From Sphingobacteriaceae bacterium (GTDB lineage Bacteria; Bacteroidota; Bacteroidia; Sphingobacteriales; Sphingobacteriaceae), in assembly GCA_903644075.1 (NCBI GenBank), contig CAHJXH010000015.1, positions 1 to 35,692 of the forward strand: 35,692 nt of DNA, in the 5' to 3' direction. Positions 26,263 to 32,000 of this stretch are shown here, piece by piece; position 1 is the first letter of the stretch; each line of letters begins with the position of its first letter. Both the position numbers and the translations under genes were made by a program. The notes beneath the pieces were generated by a model. The model saw nothing but the letters and a program-made list of their open reading frames with translations, did not search any database and was not told where the DNA came from.

Positions 26263-26392
26263 TGCTGTTTCTTTAGGAAACCAAACATACATAACAACGA
26301 TGAAAGATTATTTTAATGTGCGGGCTTTAGCGCAAGGATTACACTTCAAAAACAATTAGCAACATTTCTATTAAATAACTACCTTGCCCGCA

Positions 26393-26484
26393 TACTTGCA
26401 CGGGGTGCTTAAACCATAATGGTTAAGGCTGAGATGATACCCGATAAACCTGATACGGATAATACCGGCGTAGGGATGCATGGG
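26393..26484 (+). promoter_or_regulatory. TPP (thiamine pyrophosphate) riboswitch aptamer
   Basis: The Thi-box core is unmistakable: ACGGGGTGC at about 26400, then a variable hairpin (TTAAACC-ATAAT-GGTTAA, 26409-26426), GGCTGAGATGATACCC (26427-26442), AACCTGATACGGATAAT (26447-26463) and GCGTAGGGATGCA (26468-26480). These are the conserved P2/P3 and P4/P5 pieces that hold the pyrimidine and diphosphate of TPP. P1 is formed at least by TGCA (26397-26400) with TGCA (26477-26480). It lies 100 bp before the methyltransferase gene and is followed by an intrinsic terminator, so it controls the four-gene plus-strand operon. A near-consensus -7 box (TACCTTGC, 26380-26387) lies just upstream. Confidence 0.96.
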
Positions 26485-26523
26485 CTCATGATGTTGCTCA
26501 GCTATTTGCTGTTTATTCAATAT

Positions 26524-26568
26524 AAGCCTTGTTTCTATACCGCCGTGGTCAGGAAACAAGGCTTTTTT
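26524..26568 (+). terminator. Intrinsic terminator, expression platform of the TPP riboswitch
   Basis: The 12-bp arms AAGCCTTGTTTC (26524-26535) and GAAACAAGGCTT (26553-26564) are perfect complements around a 17-nt loop, ending in a run of six T (26563-26568). It sits between the aptamer and the ATG at 26588, so TPP binding should cause premature termination. The aptamer strand AAGGCT (26425-26430) can pair with AGCCTT (26525-26530) of the left arm, giving a possible antiterminator when TPP is absent (inference). Confidence 0.9.
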
Positions 26569-26587
26569 AATTTAATAATTTGAATAA

Positions 26588-27304
26588 ATGGAACTTCAGA
26601 AAAACAACTTCGGCCTCATGACCCAAAGCCTTACCAATTGGCAGGGCCGCAAAGAATGGTTTTTTAACCGCGAACACACCGACACTTACGAGCAATGGTA
26701 CGAAGGCCGCTACAAGCGCGCCGAGGTATGGCAAAAAAAGGTAATGGGCCAATTGCTGGGTAAAGACCCGCGCGTAAAAGAACTGCTGGAGTTTGGCTGC
26801 GGCACTACCCGTTTTACCCGCTGGTGGCACGAAATTGGGATCGAGGCAACAGGTGGTGATCTTTCACCTTTTATGTTGGGGCAGGCTGTGCATCTTTTCA
26901 AGGGTGACTTGGTAAATGCCGATTCGCACTTTATGCCTTTTAAAGATGAGACGTTTGATGCCGTGGCTTTTATTACAACTTTTGAATATTACCGCGACAC
27001 GGTACAGGTGATCCGTGAGGCAGCACGGGTTGGTAAACATGGTATTGCCTTCGGGATGATGAACCGAAACTCGCCAAAAGTGTTACGCAGACGTGTGCAG
27101 CAGCTATTTGGTAAAAATCCATTTTATGTAACGGCCACATTTTATACCCCGGGCATGCTGACTGCAAAAATTGAAGAAGCCCTGCAAGGCCGTCAATACA
27201 GCCTTGAGTGGACTTGTACCGGTTTGCCCGAATGGTTCCCTGTTCAGCAATGGAGCGTACCTGTTGGCGATTTTTTTGGTTTGTATGTTAAATTTTTAGA
27301 CTAA
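26588..27304 (+). CDS. SAM-dependent methyltransferase under TPP riboswitch control
   Basis: The product has 238 residues and is a class I Rossmann methyltransferase. Motif I is LLEFGCGTTRFTRWW at about 66-80. The acidic strand follows as IEATGGDLSPFML, and the motif II region is PFKDETFDAVAFITTFEYY at about 118-136. The leading 60 residues (NREHTDTYEQWYEGRYKRAE) resemble the lid of small-molecule methyltransferases. The substrate is unknown. It is the first gene after a TPP riboswitch and is followed after 7 bp by the AIR-synthase-like gene. The last gene of the operon encodes a Trm112-like protein, a class known to activate and stabilise methyltransferases, so the two may form a complex (inference). 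It is not ThiC, ThiG or any standard thiamine enzyme. Confidence 0.88.
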   Translation: MELQKNNFGLMTQSLTNWQGRKEWFFNREHTDTYEQWYEGRYKRAEVWQKKVMGQLLGKDPRVKELLEFGCGTTRFTRWWHEIGIEATGGDLSPFMLGQAVHLFKGDLVNADSHFMPFKDETFDAVAFITTFEYYRDTVQVIREAARVGKHGIAFGMMNRNSPKVLRRRVQQLFGKNPFYVTATFYTPGMLTAKIEEALQGRQYSLEWTCTGLPEWFPVQQWSVPVGDFFGLYVKFLD

Positions 27305-27311
27305 CCAAGCC

Positions 27312-28361
27312 ATGTCCTTATCAGGAAAAATAACTAACGGCGGTTTTGAGCAAATTATCTTACCCAGTTGCGGGTATCCGCGTAACGAGATTTTGGCCGG
27401 GCCAGCCTTTGGCGTAGATGTATCGCTCATCAGTTTACCCGGTGGTTTAGGTTTAGCCATGACCAGCGATCCGCTTTCGCTCATCCCGTCCTTAGGTTTG
27501 CAGGAATCGGCTTGGTTATCTGTGCATCTAATGGCTAATGATATGGCCACAACCGGCTTTGCACCCATGTATGCCCAAATGGTATTAAATCTGCCCCCTA
27601 CCTTAACCGAGCAGGATTTTACAACTTACTGGAACTACATTCACCAATATTGCAATGCCATAGGTGTGGCCATTACGGGCGGGCATACCGGTAGTATCGA
27701 AGGCCAAAACTCAACTATTGCAGGCGGTGGTACTATGGTACTCACCGCGCCGGTAAATGAAATATTGTTAAGCAAAAAGGCCGAAGCCGGCAATGTAATT
27801 ATTGTGACTAAAGATTGCGCACTATCCTCGGCCGCTATACTGACCATGAGCTTCCCCGAAACGGTGAAGAATAAATTAGGCAAAGAGGTTTATGAACAGG
27901 GATGCGAGCTGTTTTACCAAACATCATCATTACCCGAAGCATTAATTGCAGCAGCAACGAACCATAGTCAGGAGATAACCGCCATGCATGATGTAACCGA
28001 AGGCGGTGTGTTAGGCGCTATTTATGAAATGGCCGTTGCATCGGGCAATGGTGTATTAGTTGATAATGAGTTATTGCCGATGAACAATACGCAGCAAAGT
28101 ATTTGCAAAATCTTCAATATCGACCCCAGATTTTGCATTGGTGCGGGTTCCATGATTATTGCTGCGAAAAAGGAACATGGCCTGCATGTAGTACAGCGCC
28201 TGCATCAAAACGGGATTAAAGCAACCATAGTAGGTGAGTTTACCGAAAAATCCCATGGTTATAAATTGATAGAAAACAGCACCGAAACAGATATGCCTTA
28301 TTATAATAAAGACCCTTACTGGGCTGCTTTTTTCACCGCCTATAAAAATGAATGGAGATAA
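27312..28361 (+). CDS. AIR-synthase-family (PurM/HypE-like) protein, TPP-regulated
   Basis: The product has 349 residues. The N-terminal PurM-like domain shows GPAFGVDVSLI near 30-40, AMTSDPLSLIPS near 50-61, SVHLMANDMATTGFAP near 69-84 and AITGGHTGSIEG near 119-130. The C-terminal domain shows MHDVTEGGVLGAIYEMA near 224-240. This order matches the HypE-like AIR synthase family, whose superfamily also includes ThiL, PurM and SelD. The usual GDDAA nucleotide-binding motif is replaced by GVDVS, so it is not a standard ThiL (thiamine-phosphate kinase). No hydrogenase genes are nearby, so HypE function is unlikely. An ATP-dependent step in thiamine metabolism or salvage is possible. The reaction is unknown. 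Confidence 0.87.
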   Translation: MSLSGKITNGGFEQIILPSCGYPRNEILAGPAFGVDVSLISLPGGLGLAMTSDPLSLIPSLGLQESAWLSVHLMANDMATTGFAPMYAQMVLNLPPTLTEQDFTTYWNYIHQYCNAIGVAITGGHTGSIEGQNSTIAGGGTMVLTAPVNEILLSKKAEAGNVIIVTKDCALSSAAILTMSFPETVKNKLGKEVYEQGCELFYQTSSLPEALIAAATNHSQEITAMHDVTEGGVLGAIYEMAVASGNGVLVDNELLPMNNTQQSICKIFNIDPRFCIGAGSMIIAAKKEHGLHVVQRLHQNGIKATIVGEFTEKSHGYKLIENSTETDMPYYNKDPYWAAFFTAYKNEWR

Positions 28362-29005
28362 TGGAACAGAGCTATAACATAACAGGTGGAGTTTATCTTG
28401 TACTTGACCCAGCGATAGATAAAGATTTTTTACTCAAAAAATTATCGGCTGCAGGTAAAGCAGGACTTCAAGTGGTACAGATCTGGAATAACTGGCTAAC
28501 TGGTGCAGATAAGCTGGCTTTAATTGAAGCCATTGCTAACATTTGCCGCTCTTACCACATTCCATTATTTATTAATGAAGACTGGCACCTGCTTGCCGAA
28601 ACTACATTTTTAGATGGTGTACACTTTGATCATATCCCTGCAGATTTTACTGTAATAAAACATACCATTGGCAAACCTTTTATGGCAGGCATTACCTGTT
28701 CGGGAAACCTCGAAACCGTGACCTGGGCAGATGCAAACGGATTTGATTATATCTCTTTTTGCGCAATGTTCCCCTCTCCTTCTGCCGGCAGCTGTGATAT
28801 TGTAACGCCGGCTACTGTTAAAAAATCCCGGTTAATAACAAAACTACCCCTATTTGTATCAGGAGGTATTACGGTAGAGAACATTGCCCAGCTCAAAAAT
28901 GAAACTCCTTTTGATGGCGTGGCTGTCATATCAGGCATACTAAGTGCCGAGGACCCTCAACAAAAAGTACAACAATATCAAACCGCTTTAAATATTAATA
29001 ACTAA
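28352..29005 (+). CDS. ThiE/TenI-fold protein with altered active-site motifs
   Basis: The product has 217 residues and is a TIM-barrel member of the thiamine-phosphate synthase family. Blocks in order: GLQVVQIWNNW (about 36-46, at the place of QLREK), LFINEDWHLLAE (about 71-82, like the ND region), DGVHFDHI, FDYISFCAMFPSPSAGS (about 131-147), LFVSGGITVENIA (about 169-181) and DGVAVISGIL. The fold and order fit ThiE. The Arg and Lys of QxREK that hold the HMP diphosphate are Trp and Asn here, and the Mg-binding Asp is Glu, so the substrate or reaction may differ. The first Met overlaps the previous gene by 10 bp. Met4 at 28361 forms TAATG with that gene's stop after GGAGAT and is an equally good start. 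Confidence 0.88.
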   Translation: MEIMEQSYNITGGVYLVLDPAIDKDFLLKKLSAAGKAGLQVVQIWNNWLTGADKLALIEAIANICRSYHIPLFINEDWHLLAETTFLDGVHFDHIPADFTVIKHTIGKPFMAGITCSGNLETVTWADANGFDYISFCAMFPSPSAGSCDIVTPATVKKSRLITKLPLFVSGGITVENIAQLKNETPFDGVAVISGILSAEDPQQKVQQYQTALNINN

Positions 29006-29009
29006 CACA

Positions 29010-29273
29010 ATGAGATTAAAAACGATAGAAAAATTATGCTGCCCCTTTGATAAAGGCGACCTTACTTTACAGGTATTAGCTAAAGACTTGGACCAAAATA
29101 TCTTAGAAGGTATTTTAAGTTGCAAACAATGCAAACGTAATTACCCCATTGTTTACGGTGTGCCCATCATGGCTCCTGATGAGTACCGTCAGATACAATT
29201 AGAGCAACCCATTATAGAACAATGGAAACTAGATTACGAGATCAATGATATTAAACTATTGCCGGGTAATTAG
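29010..29273 (+). CDS. Trm112-like zinc-binding protein
   Basis: The product has 87 residues. It has the UPF0434/Trm112 layout: KLCCPFDKGDLTLQ at the N-terminus, LSCKQCKRNYPIVYGVP in the middle, with the four cysteines placed to bind one zinc, and the usual YPI-x-x-G-x-P strand. A C-terminal tail of about 30 residues follows. Trm112 proteins act as small activating partners of several SAM-dependent methyltransferases. It is encoded 4 bp after the ThiE-like gene as the last gene of the riboswitch-controlled operon, whose first gene is a methyltransferase. A complex of the two is the simplest reading (inference). Confidence 0.87.
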   Translation: MRLKTIEKLCCPFDKGDLTLQVLAKDLDQNILEGILSCKQCKRNYPIVYGVPIMAPDEYRQIQLEQPIIEQWKLDYEINDIKLLPGN

Positions 29274-29282
29274 TTACCCGGC
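29261..29282. terminator. Hairpin across the convergent gene ends
   Basis: GCCGGGTAA (29261-29269) and TTACCCGGC (29274-29282) form a perfect 9-bp GC-rich stem with a 4-nt loop (TTAG). It covers both stop codons of the Trm112-like gene (plus) and the CDF transporter gene (minus). No proper U-tract follows on either strand, so it is a possible bidirectional terminator of weak type, or an mRNA 3'-end stabiliser. Confidence 0.45.
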
Positions 29283-30188
29283 AACCGGTTCAATAAAAAT
29301 TTGTTTCATAAATGGAAACTCGGCTTGGATAGTTTTGGTGATCCGTTCAATGGCATCTGTAATTTGGCGGGTGGTTAGGTTGTCTTTAAAAACAGTATTT
29401 AATTGCAGCAGGATCTCTTCGGGAGCTAAATACGTTGAGAAGTGCTTTTTCACCTTAATCACTGCTTCATCGGCTTCGGCCAGGGCCACAACTTTTCTGA
29501 TGTTTTTGGGACTGGGTGTTTCGCCTAACAGCAAGCTTTTACTTTCGCGGATCAGCACTGCCGAAATAGCAATGAGGATTAGCCCGATAAGCATTGACGC
29601 AAAGCCATCAAAATAGGGATTATGATACAACCGCCCCAGGAACACGCCCAGAAATGCGATGAATAAACCTAACAGATCGCCAAAATCGCCCAGTAAAACA
29701 ATGATGGTTGATGGATCTTTGGTTTTAACAACAGCCTTCCAAAAACTGATTTTACCTCGTTGCTGATTAAATGCTTTTAGAGCGGCAATCATCGATACCA
29801 TATTAAAAACAAAGGCAATGGCCAATGTAATATAGTTCCAGTTGGGGTTGCCTTCAAATTCGGGGTTTTTCAGGCGGGTCAAACCTTCATAAAAAGAGAT
29901 ACAGCCACCTAAACTAAATATAACAAGCGATACAATAAACGACCAGAAATACAGCTCCTTACCATAACCAAAAGGCCTGTTAGAGTCCGCCCGTCTCTTG
30001 CTTAGTTTAAAACCCAATATCAGCAAAAGCTGACTTATCGCATCAATAATAGAATGGATACCCTCTGCCAGCATAGAAGAACTGCCCGTAATAGCCGCTG
30101 CTACAAACTTAGAAGCTGCAATAAGCAGATCGACTACTAAAGAGACATAAATGAAGAACCTTGATTTCATGGGTACGCTTGTTAACAC
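29274..30188 (-). CDS. Cation diffusion facilitator (CDF) metal transporter
   Basis: The product has 304 residues, a usual CDF length. Six hydrophobic segments occur in the first 215 residues. The metal site of TM2 is seen as MLAEGIHSIIDAISQ and that of TM5 as VLLGDFGDLLGLFIAF. RPFGYGKELYFWSFI is the typical loop after TM2. The C-terminal 90 residues form the cytoplasmic ferredoxin-like domain (IRKVVALAEADEAVIKVKKHF). CDF proteins export Zn, Co, Fe or Mn in exchange for protons. The exact metal cannot be assigned. It is convergent with the thiamine-linked operon with no gap, and is separated from the next gene by 142 bp. Confidence 0.94.
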   Translation of the reverse strand: MLTSVPMKSRFFIYVSLVVDLLIAASKFVAAAITGSSSMLAEGIHSIIDAISQLLLILGFKLSKRRADSNRPFGYGKELYFWSFIVSLVIFSLGGCISFYEGLTRLKNPEFEGNPNWNYITLAIAFVFNMVSMIAALKAFNQQRGKISFWKAVVKTKDPSTIIVLLGDFGDLLGLFIAFLGVFLGRLYHNPYFDGFASMLIGLILIAISAVLIRESKSLLLGETPSPKNIRKVVALAEADEAVIKVKKHFSTYLAPEEILLQLNTVFKDNLTTRQITDAIERITKTIQAEFPFMKQIFIEPVAG

Positions 30189-30290
30189 CTAACAAGTTTA
30201 TTGCCTTAATGTTGGGTGTTTTAAAAGTAGCAGTCAGTGAAAAAGTAGTAGTGGCAAGTTGCAGTGGCAGTTAGCCATCAGCAGATTTTT

Positions 30291-30327
30291 AATTGACAAA
30301 TTATCTCATCAACAAATTGACAAATTA
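30291..30327. repeat. Short direct repeat in the CDF-gluconokinase gap
   Basis: AATTGACAAATTA occurs at 30291-30303 and again at 30315-30327, 24 bp apart. It lies between the CDF gene start and the gluconokinase stop. The preceding 60 bases are also loosely repetitive (AGTAGCAGTCAG, GTAGTAGTGGCA, CAGTGGCAG). No gene or clear promoter is seen. Meaning unknown. Confidence 0.55.
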
Positions 30328-30330
30328 AAA

Positions 30331-31821
30331 TTACTTCTTCAACTGGTGCAGTGTCTGCATTGTGCCTTTCAAATCTTCATAAAGCTTTTTGTATAGTGGA
30401 AATATTTGCGTGTAAGTTTGATGATTATCAGTGTTAGGTTTTATCAAAACAGGCTTCTCAATAACCGGAAGGGCTTTATCTGGATATAAAGCTTGCATGG
30501 CCAAAAATATAGCACCCATTGCCGAAGCATCTTCTGATTGTAATACCATCAATTTCTTCCCGGTAATATCGGCCAGTATCTGCACCCAGGTTTGTGAAGT
30601 AATAAAGCCACCACTGATATTGATCTGCTCAACTTCTACAGATGCACCCTCCAATGAGTTCAAAACATCATTAAGGGCAAAGCAGATCCCTTCGAGGGCA
30701 GCTCTTAAAAAATGATTTTGATCGTGCTGTGGTTGTATATTCAAATAAGCCCCACTGCTGTTGGCATCCCAAATTGGCGCACGCTCGCCATATAAATAAG
30801 GTAAAAAGATTAGTCCATCGCTACCCGCCGGCACACTATCTATCGCTTTAAATAAAGACTGATAACTATCTGATTTTAAATTCGACTGGTTTAAAAATTT
30901 CTTTAATAACCAATCAACTGCTATACCGCCATTGTTTACTGCACCGCCGCTCACGTAAGTCTTTTCATCGAGCAGGTAATTAAACGTCATGGCCTGATAG
31001 TTATAAACCGGCTGCGGGCCGGTAATACGCACAGCCCCGCTGGTACCAATGGTTAACGCAGCTGTGCCAGGTTGGGTAACGTAACTGCCCATATTGGCAC
31101 AGCAGCCATCGCTTGCCCCTATTACAAATTGTGTTGTTGCCGGGATTTCTAATAATTGGGTACTTGAGTCTGTTAATCCTGCACGAACGTAAGTGGTATT
31201 AACCGTATCAGAAAGCTGGCTTAAATTCACGCCAGCCAATTTACAGGCAATATCACTCCACACTAGTTTTTTAATATCGAACAAACCTGTTGCCGAGGCT
31301 ATCGAGTAGTCAATCTCAAACTGATTAAAAAGTTTATGCCAGATATAACCTTTAATAGATACAAACTTGTATGTGCTGTTAAACAAATCTGCCTGGTTTT
31401 CTCTCAGCCAAATAAGTTTGCACAGAGGCGACATAGGGTGTATTGGCGTACCAGTTTCTTTATAGATAGTTTCGCCTTCGGCAGATGCCCTGATCCTTTC
31501 GGCAATTTCTTCGCTGCGTACATCGGCCCAGGTAATCATCTGGCTTAAAGCCTCACCTTTTTCATTCACGGGTATTAAACTATGCATTGCGCTGCTGAAA
31601 CTAATAGCCTGGGGCGCTTGCCTTAATTGTTTAACCACATCCAGCACACATTGTACAAAGGCATCCCATATCAATTCGGGATTTTGCTCACTATAATTAG
31701 GATGCGGCTGATAAATTGGATAATGGTGCTGCGAAGATGCCAATACCACACCATTTACATCTAAGGCAACACCTTTGGTGCTTCCTGTACCAATATCAAT
31801 TCCTAAAATATATTGTTCCAT
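30331..31821 (-). CDS. gntK: Gluconokinase, FGGY family
   Basis: The product has 496 residues. The N-terminal ATPase lobe starts LGIDIGTGSTKGVALD. Segments diagnostic for FGGY gluconokinases of the Bacillus GntK type follow: ISFSSAMHSLIPV, MITWADVRSEEIAE, KETGTPIHPMSPLCKL and YSIASATGLFDI. The C-terminal lobe has GASDGCCANMGSYV, ISGGFITSQTWVQILADI and ASAMGAIFLA. It phosphorylates D-gluconate to 6-phosphogluconate in the cytosol. The upstream gap of about 180 bp holds an intrinsic terminator of the SusCD operon, so it probably has its own promoter. Xylulokinase is the main alternative but fits the N-terminal motifs less well. Confidence 0.85.
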   Translation of the reverse strand: MEQYILGIDIGTGSTKGVALDVNGVVLASSQHHYPIYQPHPNYSEQNPELIWDAFVQCVLDVVKQLRQAPQAISFSSAMHSLIPVNEKGEALSQMITWADVRSEEIAERIRASAEGETIYKETGTPIHPMSPLCKLIWLRENQADLFNSTYKFVSIKGYIWHKLFNQFEIDYSIASATGLFDIKKLVWSDIACKLAGVNLSQLSDTVNTTYVRAGLTDSSTQLLEIPATTQFVIGASDGCCANMGSYVTQPGTAALTIGTSGAVRITGPQPVYNYQAMTFNYLLDEKTYVSGGAVNNGGIAVDWLLKKFLNQSNLKSDSYQSLFKAIDSVPAGSDGLIFLPYLYGERAPIWDANSSGAYLNIQPQHDQNHFLRAALEGICFALNDVLNSLEGASVEVEQINISGGFITSQTWVQILADITGKKLMVLQSEDASAMGAIFLAMQALYPDKALPVIEKPVLIKPNTDNHQTYTQIFPLYKKLYEDLKGTMQTLHQLKK

Positions 31822-31935
31822 TGGGTTGTTCTGGGTTGAGCCATCGGATAAACGTACTTGTTAATCCGGCTTGCAATTTGCAATTATATTTTTTGCCACG
31901 TGTACACGATACATGAAAATAATTGCACCAAATTA

Positions 31936-31972
31936 ACAAAAAGCAAAAGGCATCAACTTTTATGTTGATGCC
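31936..31972 (-). terminator. Intrinsic terminator of the SusC/SusD operon
   Basis: On the minus strand, GGCATCAAC, loop ATAAAA and GTTGATGCC form a perfect 9-bp stem (31949-31957 with 31964-31972). It is followed by CTTTTGCTTTTTG, a U-rich tail, at 31948-31936. It lies about 28 bp after the SusD stop codon. A longer imperfect extension (AGCA with TGCT) surrounds the stem. Confidence 0.8.
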
Positions 31973-32000
31973 CTTGTGCTTGTATTGTATTGCTAAAAAA

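Noticed and set aside
26380..26387. TACCTTGC as the promoter of the riboswitch operon
   Set aside because: It deviates from TAnnTTTG and no clear -33 element is present. It is mentioned with the riboswitch but not listed as a feature.
26371..26559. 62-codon open frame on the minus strand over the riboswitch region
   Set aside because: It overlies the TPP aptamer and terminator, whose conservation explains the sequence. It resembles no protein and has no gene context.
27312..28361. Reading the AIR-synthase-like gene as thiL
   Set aside because: The ThiL GDDAA motif is absent (GVDVS) and the motif order fits HypE-like proteins better, so no thiL symbol was given.
29245..29616. 123-codon plus-strand open frame at the end of the Trm112-like gene
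   Set aside because: It is antisense to the CDF transporter's cytoplasmic domain, a well-recognised gene, and shows no domain of its own.
30189..30330. Repeat-rich gap as a CRISPR or mobile-element remnant
   Set aside because: There are only two copies of a 13-bp AT-rich word with a 24-bp period, no cas gene, and no terminal inverted repeats or transposase.
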